Shown piece by piece: positions 32,199 through 38,979 of a DNA stretch of 58,239 bases (position 1 is its first letter; each line of letters opens with the position of its first letter). A program made the position numbers and the translations under genes. This stretch comes from a virus. The stretch covers positions 1-58,239 of the IMG/VR virus record IMGVR_UViG_3300032562_000027; one strand, written 5' to 3'. The notes beneath the pieces were generated by a model. It searched no databases. It was not told where the DNA came from and saw only the letters and a program-made list of their open reading frames with translations.

Positions 32199-33728
32199 TT
32201 ATGCTGTGGTTACTGTTGTGCCGCCGTCGTATTGTGAAATACGAATTACGACGAACTCTGCTGGACGTTCTAGGGCAACACCCACATCAATGTGAAGCTC
32301 ACCATTGTTGATGGTTACTGATGTGTTGTTTGTGCTATCGCAGACAGCGTAGAAAGCTTGAGCTGGTGTTGAACCGCTCAAACCACCTTGACGCCAGTAG
32401 TCTGTGAGGAAGTTACCTACAGTTGCTGATAGTTGACGCCATAGACGTTGATCGTTTGGCTCAAAGATTGCAAACTGTGTAAGGTTTGTAAGCGCCTTTT
32501 CAATGTATTGAAGAGAACGACGGACGGGCACGTACATTGTTGAGTACCCTGGTTGTAGGGTACGAGCGCCCATGATTACGATGCCTGAGCCTGGAACGAA
32601 ACGAATTGCGTTAACAGGGGCAGCAGCGCTGTTCATTGAAGCCAAGTTAGTGTTGGTCAAAGCTGCAACTGATACAGCTCCACCAATACGTGTCTTGATA
32701 CCAGCTGGAGCCTTGAATGGCCCAGTTACGTGGTCTGTTACAAGGTACTGAGCTACAACAGCTCCACCAGGGTTGATCGTGCGCACTACGCCTGGGGCAG
32801 AAGATGTTGGATCAGCAACTGTGATCTGTGGGTAGTACACAGCGCCGTAAGAGGTTGAGGTGTAAGAAGCAGCCAAGGTTAGTTGGTTAGCTACTGTGTC
32901 AGCGATAGGGTCGATGACTACGAACACGTCTCCACGTGTAGCTGCGTATGCCAAGATTGTATTTACGTTTGTAGCATCAGTAATTCCTGGGGCGTTAAGC
33001 ACCAAGGTCTGAGTGATGGTGTCAAAGCTGTTTACAGCTCCAGCAACAGAAGTAGCTGTTTGTCCACCTGTAGCGTCTACACCAGAAGCCAATGGCTGTG
33101 CGGTTTGTGACACAGGGACGTTAGCTGGTGAAGAAGCTGTTGTACCATTTGACAAAGGAAGAGAAACGACTACATACTTTGAGTTGCTGTTAACAAAGTT
33201 AACTACGTAGCGTGGGTCTGTTGATGACATAGATAGGTTAGGCCATGTCTCAACGATTGTTGAGGATGTGCCATCGCCTACGTGAACAACAAGAGTAAAG
33301 GTTGCAGCTGTAGCTGTTGTCTTTACGATGTCTACATAGATCTTGTTGCCCCATGCGCCTGGGTTGGCTGCAGAGATAACGATAGAGATTGCTGAACCAG
33401 CTGTTCCGCCAGTTCCTGAGCTGTCATAGAAAGACTGGGTAGATGTAGCTGTTCCAGTACCTAGTACACGCTGGACTGCACAAGCTCCACCATTGTTGTC
33501 TACTAGGAAAGACTTGACTGCAAGACGTAGGTTGTCTGTAGCATCGCCAACAAATCCTCCGTAGAGGTTAACGAAATCAGACCACTTGGTTACTACTGTA
33601 GGTGTTAGAGGACCCTGGTTGATAGCTCCTAGGAATGCTCCTATAGCGGCTGTCGAGGCTCCAACTGTAGGCGGTACTGCGCTCAAGACTTCTTGAACGT
33701 ATACGCCTGGCTGTTGATAAACTGCCAT
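32199..33728 (-). CDS. Contractile tail sheath protein
   Basis: A 509-residue sheath protein. The N-terminal QQPGVYVQEVLSAVPPTVG and GAFLGAINQGP match phage sheaths, as do the C-terminal ARTLQPGYSTMYVPVRRSLQYIE, then NDQRLWRQLSATVGNFL and a final strand EFVVIRISQ. Middle β-rich domains are Ser/Thr/Ala-rich. The sheath proves a contractile tail. Confidence 0.96.
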   Translation of the reverse strand: MAVYQQPGVYVQEVLSAVPPTVGASTAAIGAFLGAINQGPLTPTVVTKWSDFVNLYGGFVGDATDNLRLAVKSFLVDNNGGACAVQRVLGTGTATSTQSFYDSSGTGGTAGSAISIVISAANPGAWGNKIYVDIVKTTATAATFTLVVHVGDGTSSTIVETWPNLSMSSTDPRYVVNFVNSNSKYVVVSLPLSNGTTASSPANVPVSQTAQPLASGVDATGGQTATSVAGAVNSFDTITQTLVLNAPGITDATNVNTILAYAATRGDVFVVIDPIADTVANQLTLAASYTSTSYGAVYYPQITVADPTSSAPGVVRTINPGGAVVAQYLVTDHVTGPFKAPAGIKTRIGGAVSVAALTNTNLASMNSAAAPVNAIRFVPGSGIVIMGARTLQPGYSTMYVPVRRSLQYIEKALTNLTQFAIFEPNDQRLWRQLSATVGNFLTDYWRQGGLSGSTPAQAFYAVCDSTNNTSVTINNGELHIDVGVALERPAEFVVIRISQYDGGTTVTTA

Positions 33729-33746
33729 TTATATCTCCTTGATTGG

Positions 33747-34394
33747 TTAGTCGGAAGTGACCGTATCTTGGACCGGGGTGTATCCAGTTGGTATGCTCGA
33801 TATATTCGTCGTGATGTCTACGTTCTCTACTTCGTAGAGAGCGTTGCTTGCGGCTTCCTGAGTTAGCTCAGTAAGCACGCGAACAGTTATTGTGTTTCTA
33901 AATAGGCGACGGTTATCTTCGATAACGTCGCGTTTTACAAAGCCTTCCACAAACATGTGGCGCCACTCATAGGTAGTGTTGGTATCGTCAGTTCCATAGT
34001 CATTTGGAAGTGGAAGATGACCATACTTGCCTGGGGTTGCGTACTTCATAAAAACATTAAGCAGGGCTCGATCATGACGTGGGTTACGAGAGTATGTGGT
34101 GATCTGGTAGTAAAGGTCATATGTAACTGGGTACTCGTATGAGTAGACCACTCCATCTTCTGGGGCTACTGTTCCGCCAAAGTCTGCGTCATAGATTGTG
34201 CCAGACGCTTGGCGCTCATTTGACTGACGAATATCAATAAGGTCTATGGTGATGTAAGGGTAGGATTGAGAACGAACTTCAACTTCAGGCAGGGTAAACC
34301 AAACCTGAACAGGGCGCATAGAGCTAACGCCGTCAGATACTTTGATACCTGATAGCCAGTTCTTTAGGGCTAAGTCTTCTCGTAGGATAAACAT
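33747..34394 (-). CDS. Tail terminator/completion protein
   Basis: A 215-residue protein with strands IRPVQVWFTLPEVEVRSQSYPYITI and YPVTYDLYYQITTYSRNPRHD spaced as in neck and tail completion proteins. It lies just upstream of the sheath gene and downstream of the small connector gene, and it overlaps the latter by one base. The assignment is by position and β-rich pattern. Confidence 0.7.
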   Translation of the reverse strand: MFILREDLALKNWLSGIKVSDGVSSMRPVQVWFTLPEVEVRSQSYPYITIDLIDIRQSNERQASGTIYDADFGGTVAPEDGVVYSYEYPVTYDLYYQITTYSRNPRHDRALLNVFMKYATPGKYGHLPLPNDYGTDDTNTTYEWRHMFVEGFVKRDVIEDNRRLFRNTITVRVLTELTQEAASNALYEVENVDITTNISSIPTGYTPVQDTVTSD

Positions 34395-34717
34395 TAGGCG
34401 ATCTCCCCCTGCTGCTCACCAAAGATGTAATCCATAATTGCTTCGTCAGCTACATCAGCAATGATCTCGCTGGCTTCATGGGTAAAGGTAAACATGGCTC
34501 GCTTAGGGCCGCTTGATCCGTCGCCATACTCAGCATTATCAACCTTCTCCTTATAGGCAGGGTTGATCACATACTCAAAGTTATCGCCGTCAAAGCGTAC
34601 GGTTACCGCATCTGCTAGGTCTTTTGTCCACCCAGTCTTTACTGCGTGCGTGCGAAAGGCGCCTGTTAACAGGCTGTTTATCTTTCGGGTTACCTCGGGA
34701 TCGTCCTGGAGGTTCAC
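34394..34717 (-). CDS. Probable head-tail connector/neck protein
   Basis: A 107-residue acidic protein starting with GTG at 34717, overlapping the upstream stop as GTGA. It has a helical N-terminus (DDPEVTRKINSLLTG), a central strand region and a helical end (ADVADEAIMDYIFGE). It sits in the neck-to-tail transition. The family is not recognised; connector is inferred from the place. Confidence 0.65.
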   Translation of the reverse strand: MNLQDDPEVTRKINSLLTGAFRTHAVKTGWTKDLADAVTVRFDGDNFEYVINPAYKEKVDNAEYGDGSSGPKRAMFTFTHEASEIIADVADEAIMDYIFGEQQGEIA

Positions 34718-34848
34718 TTAATCTTCTTACCCAGCAACAACGCCGCTGTGACCATTAGTAGATTGTTACGGTTATCTCTTGCGCCTGGCAGGTTTTGAAA
34801 GATTGACTCTTCGAAGCCATCTTTATCGCCAAAGATGATATTAGCCAT
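34714..34848 (-). CDS. Small hydrophobic-tail protein
   Basis: A 44-residue protein below usual length cut-offs: MANIIFGDKDGFEESIFQNL, then a helix (LLMVTAALLLG) and KKIK. AGGAG lies five bases before the ATG and the stop overlaps the next GTG. It is the first gene after a terminator. A single short hydrophobic helix may cap a capsid or neck protein, but the role is unknown. Confidence 0.65.
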   Translation of the reverse strand: MANIIFGDKDGFEESIFQNLPGARDNRNNLLMVTAALLLGKKIK

Positions 34849-34929
34849 CGTAACTCCTAATGGAAGCAGGGTGTTCGCAAGGTATAGCCGCAGTCCCGCA
34901 CAGGACTACTATTTAAGGATAAATGACAA

Positions 34930-34947
34930 AGCCCCCTTTCGGGGGCT
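34930..34947 (-). terminator. Rho-independent terminator
   Basis: AGCCCCC and GGGGGCT form a 7-bp stem with a TTTC loop, followed on the minus strand by TTTGTCATTT. It lies just after the stop of the lysine-rich gene at 34953 and ends the neck unit before the tail unit. Confidence 0.7.
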
Positions 34948-34952
34948 AAGCA

Positions 34953-35108
34953 TTACTTAGACTTCTTGGTCTTCGTGGCCTTCTTTGGCTTGACGGACTT
35001 CTTGATCTCCTCGGCTAGCGCCTTGTCGTTCTTAGCGTCCTTCTTTTCAAACTTTTCCTTCTGGGCCGGGGTCATCCCCTTCTCCCATTTTGAATCTTTG
35101 TGGGCCAC
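34953..35108 (-). CDS. Lysine-rich small protein
   Basis: A 51-codon frame from GTG 35108, immediately after the upstream TAA, to TAA before the terminator. About a third of residues are Lys, with Ala, Asp and Glu; the end is KPKKATKTKKSK. It belongs to a series of tiny lysine-rich genes here. Likely a nucleic-acid- or capsid-binding protein, by composition only. Confidence 0.6.
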   Translation of the reverse strand: MAHKDSKWEKGMTPAQKEKFEKKDAKNDKALAEEIKKSVKPKKATKTKKSK

Positions 35109-35234
35109 TTACTTCTTCTTGCCCATCTTCTTCATAGAAGCCATTGGCTTAGCAGCGGCCTTCTTAGCAGCCATCTTGCCCTTGCCGTATCCAGCTTCGC
35201 CTTTCTTCTTACCGCATCCACATGACATGCACAT
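35109..35234 (-). CDS. Tiny Cys/Lys-rich protein
   Basis: A 41-residue protein starting MCMSCGCGKKKG and continuing with Lys/Ala/Met repeats. The CMSCGC cluster could bind a metal. Its ATG overlaps the upstream stop (TAATG) and its stop abuts the next GTG. Composition resembles small histone-like tails; no family recognised. Confidence 0.6.
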   Translation of the reverse strand: MCMSCGCGKKKGEAGYGKGKMAAKKAAAKPMASMKKMGKKK

Positions 35235-35425
35235 TATTTCTTACCTTTCTTAGCGTCTTTCTTGCCCTTTTGAGCAAGCTTCTCCATCTTAGCAATTCCG
35301 TACTTCTTGTCGCCTGCTGCAGCAGCAACAGCCGCTGGGTTCTTGGCGCCAGACTTAGCTGCCTTCTTTTCAATATCTTCAAAGCGAGAGCCCTCGCCTA
35401 GTGGCTTCTTTTTCTTCTTATCCAT
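35234..35425 (-). CDS. Lysine-rich small protein
   Basis: A 63-residue protein of about one-third Lys, with an Ala-rich middle (NPAAVAAAAGDKK). Both ends are poly-basic (MDKKKKK and KKDAKKGKK). It follows a 29-residue gene and precedes a Cys/Lys-rich one. Nucleic-acid binding is plausible but unproven. Confidence 0.65.
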   Translation of the reverse strand: MDKKKKKPLGEGSRFEDIEKKAAKSGAKNPAAVAAAAGDKKYGIAKMEKLAQKGKKDAKKGKK

Positions 35426-35435
35426 GTCCTACTCC

Positions 35436-35525
35436 TTAGGGTTTCTTGATCTTAATGGTGTTCTTGGACTGAGATGCGGTAGCTACGCTGATTCTCTCGC
35501 CCTTTTTAGTTATGCGGATGCTCAT
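35436..35525 (-). CDS. 29-residue basic peptide gene
   Basis: An ATGA overlap with the upstream stop opens a 29-codon frame: MSIRITKKGERISVATASQS then a short basic end. A two-strand basic hairpin is likely. It is too short for ordinary callers, but the 4-base coupling and lack of other use of this gap support it. Confidence 0.55.
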   Translation of the reverse strand: MSIRITKKGERISVATASQSKNTIKIKKP

Positions 35526-35830
35526 GCAGTGGTGACCATCAAGGTCGCAACTTTAGGAGTTCCTGAGGCTGCAATTGCGTAGATGACGTCTTCAGGTCCA
35601 AGGCTGTCTAGGGTTACTGAAGCTCCAGCAATAAGCTGAACGCCATAAGAAGAAGAGCTGACGGTAGACCCGCCTAGGTAGACTGTAATTGTTGCGTCAG
35701 TATTTTGGATAGAGATTGTGCCGTACTGCCACTTGTTACGAGCCTCAATAGAGGTAGTTACTGCAGGATCCGTATTAAGGGCTACAGCTGTTGAAGCGTT
35801 AAGGGTTACAACTGAGTGTGTTAGCGCCAT
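35522..35830 (-). CDS. β-rich structural protein, possible capsid decoration
   Basis: A 102-residue protein rich in Thr, Ser, Val and Ala with alternating hydrophobic residues (VTLNASTAVALN, TISIQNTDATITVYLGG, GVQLIAGASVTLD), a jelly-roll-like or Ig-like β pattern. Similar small proteins decorate phage capsids or neck. It shares one base with the upstream stop. The assignment is from fold pattern and context. Confidence 0.65.
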   Translation of the reverse strand: MALTHSVVTLNASTAVALNTDPAVTTSIEARNKWQYGTISIQNTDATITVYLGGSTVSSSSYGVQLIAGASVTLDSLGPEDVIYAIAASGTPKVATLMVTTA

Positions 35831-36057
35831 TATTTGCCGCCTTTCTTAGGGTGGGTACTGTGCCACTTCTTGACTGAAGCGGTTCCTTGTTTGATGGTCT
35901 TGGCTCCAGCCAGCTTAGAAAGGTTGTAGGTCTTTCCGCCATTTGGATGTGCAACATCAATCTCGCCGTTAGCCTTCTTCTCGACAACGTGCTTTTGGCC
36001 AGCTACCTTGACAGTCTTCTTAGCGACTATTTTCTTAGGGCTTTTACTTGTTGGCAT
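35830..36057 (-). CDS. Lysine-rich small protein
   Basis: A 75-residue basic protein: KKIVAKKTVKVAGQKHVVEK, a central DVAHPNGGKTYNLSKLAG, and a Lys/His-rich end. It overlaps the upstream 43-residue gene by 14 bases. Part of the basic small-gene cluster; unknown function. Confidence 0.65.
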   Translation of the reverse strand: MPTSKSPKKIVAKKTVKVAGQKHVVEKKANGEIDVAHPNGGKTYNLSKLAGAKTIKQGTASVKKWHSTHPKKGGK

Positions 36058-36175
36058 TCTTACTTACCTTCTCTGGTAGAGACTGAGGGTTAGGAGTGAT
36101 CTTGGCCCACTGCTTGGCCATCTGAGGGTGATGGATAAACATGTAAGCCTCTTGAGCTTTTGACTTAAATGGCAT
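36044..36175 (-). CDS. Small phage protein (MPFKSKAQ type)
   Basis: A 43-residue protein starting MPFKSKAQEAYMFIHHPQMA. Short proteins with this start (MPFKSKAQ plus an HHPxxA helix) recur in phages and prophages. The ATG overlaps the upstream stop codon (TGATG) and its stop lies inside the next gene by 14 bases. Function unknown. Confidence 0.7.
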   Translation of the reverse strand: MPFKSKAQEAYMFIHHPQMAKQWAKITPNPQSLPEKVSKNANK

Positions 36176-36732
36176 CAGCTAAGCTCCTCAAATGTATCTG
36201 GGACAGGGCTGGCATACTGGACAAACTGGGTGTCATTAACCATTTCTTCAGGCATGACCTGAAGGCATTCGACAAATAGAAGGGTATATTGGTTGGCAAT
36301 AATGGCACGAGGCTGGACATTATTAGGGCGGTAAACGCTACCGTTCCAGACAATACGGCTGCGGTCCTGCAGCTCTGGGTTCATAAAGACGTTAGGGTAG
36401 ATGGCCTCAGCGTCATTGGCGTCAATAAGCAGGTGGATAGATTCAGTGTTGTAGAAGCCTCGAACGTCTTCCTGCACGACACCCTGTTTAACAATTGCCT
36501 TGATAACAGGTAGGTCAAATGGGCCGTGCCATAGACGACCGCCGCCGATGGAGCCTACATCGTAGATTGGATCTACAGTAGTACCTGCCGCGTTATAAAC
36601 CCACCACTGAACAACAGTTCCTACCGTCTTGGTAACCTCGGAGTCGATGCCATCAAGCAGTGAACTAGTCTCGTAGGCGATGTCAAAACGACCGCCAGGC
36701 TGGATTCCACGCATCCTTATAGGGTACGGCAT
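36175..36732 (-). CDS. Head/neck protein
   Basis: A protein of 185 residues from ATG 36732 (a GTG at 36747 would add five). It is β-rich (FDIAYETSS, QWWVYNAAG, LLFVECLQVM) with a central EDVRGFYNTESIHLLIDAND. It is the first minus-strand gene after the plus-strand island and heads the unit of basic proteins. By place it may be a head completion or neck protein. The start is 22 bases from the divergent plus-strand start, so the two genes share a very short control region. Confidence 0.65.
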   Translation of the reverse strand: MPYPIRMRGIQPGGRFDIAYETSSLLDGIDSEVTKTVGTVVQWWVYNAAGTTVDPIYDVGSIGGGRLWHGPFDLPVIKAIVKQGVVQEDVRGFYNTESIHLLIDANDAEAIYPNVFMNPELQDRSRIVWNGSVYRPNNVQPRAIIANQYTLLFVECLQVMPEEMVNDTQFVQYASPVPDTFEELS

Positions 36733-36742
36733 TTGAACCTGA

Positions 36743-36748
36743 TACACT
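36743..36748 (+). promoter_or_regulatory. -10-like element for leaderless plus-strand operon
   Basis: TACACT ends 6 bases before the ATG at 36755, the same spacing as the TATAAT of the RHH gene at 12293-12298. There is no ribosome site before the ATG. The island therefore probably starts with a leaderless mRNA from this short divergent region. Confidence 0.45.
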
Positions 36749-36754
36749 GTGCAT

Positions 36755-37753
36755 ATGAATTTGGTGCAACGGGCCGTGGCTCAAGGTGGAAAACTAGCTC
36801 CTCTCTTAATAGAAAAGGGCCTGAAAGCAGGTACTGGACTAATGAACCCCTCGGTCTTTATAGACGACGACGGGGATATTCTGGTCAATCTGCGCCACGT
36901 CAACTACACGCTCTACCACTCTGAGAACGAGCAGCTCTTCCCTAGCCGCTGGGGCCCGCTCTCCTACCTTCATCCTGAAAAGGATCAGCACCTGCGCACC
37001 GAAAACTACGTATGCCGTCTCAACCCAAACTTAGAGATGACTGACTACGCCAAGGTAGAAATGCTTGAACTGCATACTCCAATCTGGGAGTTTGTAGGCT
37101 TAGAGGACGCTCGCATGTATCAGTGGGAGGGCGAGTACTACTTAGTAGGCGTTCGCCGCGACACTACCGCCCATGGCGAAGGCCGCATGGAATACAGCAA
37201 GATTGAGATTGATAAAGCTAACTGGACAGTTAAGGAAGTTCAGCGCACACGCATACCAGCTCCTGGTGAGGACAACTCATACTGTGAGAAGAACTGGTAT
37301 GGCATCTTAGACGCACCGTTCCACTTCATTAAGTGGACATCTCCTACTGAGCTAGTTTTGGCTGATCCTAATGAGCCTAAGGTCGAACAGGTATTTGTAA
37401 AGCAAGCCCCTACTCCACCATCCGACCAACGGGGTGGTTCACAGGTAGTCAAGTGGGGCAACATGTACATTGCGATTACCCATGAGGTCAACCTTTTCAA
37501 GAATTACCTTAACCAGAAGGACGGTATCTATCGCCACCGCCTAGTCCTTTGGGATAACGAGCTTAATCTAATCGGTTACTCCAACACCTTCTCGTTCCTA
37601 GATGCTCGAATTGAGTTTGCTGTAGGCGCCGCCATCCAGGGAGAAGATCTGCTTATCTCGTTTGGATTCCAAGATAACGCAGCATTCGTACTTCGTACCC
37701 CAAAGCTTGTGGTGGAAGACTTGATCATGGAGGCTCTTAACTATGCAAATTGA
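36755..37753 (+). CDS. GH130-like five-bladed propeller glycan protein
   Basis: A 332-residue protein matching the glycosidase-like five-bladed β-propeller seen in GH130/COG2152 and related phage carbohydrate proteins. Around residues 110-130 it has a FVGLEDARMYQWEGEYYLVGVR blade (GLEDAR is the classic stretch), then GGSQVVKWGNMYIAITHEV and YRHRLVLWD. GH130 members phosphorolyse mannosides; in phages homologues sit with TPR and methyltransferase genes and may bind or build glycans. The catalytic Asp is not certain here. It starts a three-gene plus-strand operon with 4-14 base overlaps, opposite to nearly all other genes. The track start GTG at 36749 is less likely. Confidence 0.78.
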   Translation: MNLVQRAVAQGGKLAPLLIEKGLKAGTGLMNPSVFIDDDGDILVNLRHVNYTLYHSENEQLFPSRWGPLSYLHPEKDQHLRTENYVCRLNPNLEMTDYAKVEMLELHTPIWEFVGLEDARMYQWEGEYYLVGVRRDTTAHGEGRMEYSKIEIDKANWTVKEVQRTRIPAPGEDNSYCEKNWYGILDAPFHFIKWTSPTELVLADPNEPKVEQVFVKQAPTPPSDQRGGSQVVKWGNMYIAITHEVNLFKNYLNQKDGIYRHRLVLWDNELNLIGYSNTFSFLDARIEFAVGAAIQGEDLLISFGFQDNAAFVLRTPKLVVEDLIMEALNYAN

Positions 37754-38321
37754 AGAACTAGTAGTTGAACTTTCTAAGGATCCGTTTAATCCTGAGCTTA
37801 ACTTTGCCTGCGCACAAGAGTACGACCGCCTAGGGCAGACCGCCTCGGCTGTTTCTTTCTATCTTCGCACGGCAGAGTATGGATATGAGACGCACCGTAA
37901 GCTGGCGTACCAATCTTTATTGCGTACATCTATTTGCTTTGAAAACCAAAACGATCGTAAATATACAGTTAGTAACTGTATCTTGCAGGCAGTTGAGCTT
38001 TGCCCAAATGAGGTAGAGGGTTATTTCTTGATGTCTAGGTTCCATGAGCGCAACGGCGAATGGCAAGAGGCGTATACTTGGTCTGGTATCGGGCTTGACC
38101 TTGTTGACGGTATGGAAGACAGAAGCTACTCAAATCCTTTTTTAGACTATGAGGGCGATTACTCACTAATGTTTGAGCGTGCTGTATGTGGTTGGTGGGT
38201 AGGTCGCGTAGAAGAGGCTAAAGACCTCTTTCACACCATGCTACTTATGAACATTAAAGATAACTACCGTTCAGCAATTGTCGACAATTTGAAAAGGATA
38301 GATCCTAATGCTGGTCTTTGA
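37743..38321 (+). CDS. TPR-containing glycosylation-associated protein
   Basis: A 192-residue helical protein with TPR-like repeats (ELNFACAQEYDRLGQTASAV, VEGYFLMSRFHERNGEWQEA, AWWVGRVEEAKDLF-like helix). The same repeat type forms the C-terminal part of phage glycosyltransferases that carry TPRs. It overlaps both partners in the operon by 11-14 bases, so it probably works with the propeller and the methyltransferase as a complex. Confidence 0.75.
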   Translation: MQIEELVVELSKDPFNPELNFACAQEYDRLGQTASAVSFYLRTAEYGYETHRKLAYQSLLRTSICFENQNDRKYTVSNCILQAVELCPNEVEGYFLMSRFHERNGEWQEAYTWSGIGLDLVDGMEDRSYSNPFLDYEGDYSLMFERAVCGWWVGRVEEAKDLFHTMLLMNIKDNYRSAIVDNLKRIDPNAGL

Positions 38322-38979
38322 TATTGGAGCTAACCGCGGAGATGCCACCCTAGTGGCCCTAAGTATGGGAGCTAGAGTTATAGCTGTAGAAGCCGCCCCT
38401 CGCGTTTATAAGCAGTTGGTCAGTAACTTTATCTACAACTCTAATGTTGTGCCTCTTAAATATGCAGTTTCTAATGTGGATAACGAGACTGTTACCTTCT
38501 ATGAAGCTGATGAGGATGGCCTGTCTACACTTAATAAGGACTGGCTTACTGATGAGACTATGCCGTATGCAGGTAAGCCTTATAGAGAGGTAGTTGTTAA
38601 TACCACTACCATAGATTCTTTAGTAAGAGCTTACGGTACACCTGAGCTCATTAAGGTTGACGTAGAAGGTGCTGAGTGGCTGGTTTTTAAGGGCATGGCT
38701 CAGAAGTATGGGATGCTTACCTTTGAGTGGACTGACGCTACCCTTACAGAGCATGAGCTACAACTGGACTACCTTTACAACCTTGGATACCGAGAGTACG
38801 CACCTCAATTCATTGTTAACCATTTAGATCAACCTGAAGAGTGGTTCCCACTACAAGAAGACAACACGTTTGCCCTAGTAGAGTGGGTATCCAAGCATGA
38901 AGAAGCCTGGACCTCAGGCGGCTGGAAAGAAGCTAATCTAAGACCGACAGCTGATGTCGGAATGATTTGGCTACGTTAG
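38308..38979 (+). CDS. FkbM-family SAM-dependent methyltransferase
   Basis: A 223-residue methyltransferase: motif I VFDIGANRGDAT (3-14), VIAVEAAP (24-31), a middle NTTTIDSLV segment and IKVDVEGAEWLVFKGM (115-130), the FkbM signature. FkbM enzymes O-methylate sugars. It is the last gene of the plus-strand island and its TAG overlaps the minus-strand TAA of the long fibre by two bases (TTAG), so the two operons converge with no terminator between. Methylation of a phage or host glycan is inferred. Confidence 0.9.
   Translation: MLVFDIGANRGDATLVALSMGARVIAVEAAPRVYKQLVSNFIYNSNVVPLKYAVSNVDNETVTFYEADEDGLSTLNKDWLTDETMPYAGKPYREVVVNTTTIDSLVRAYGTPELIKVDVEGAEWLVFKGMAQKYGMLTFEWTDATLTEHELQLDYLYNLGYREYAPQFIVNHLDQPEEWFPLQEDNTFALVEWVSKHEEAWTSGGWKEANLRPTADVGMIWLR

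Noticed and set aside
34966-35253. 95-codon plus-strand ORF opposite the Lys-rich genes
   Set aside because: Antisense to AAG-rich coding, which yields Leu/Phe-rich open frames; no start signals, and the minus-strand genes are coupled by overlaps.
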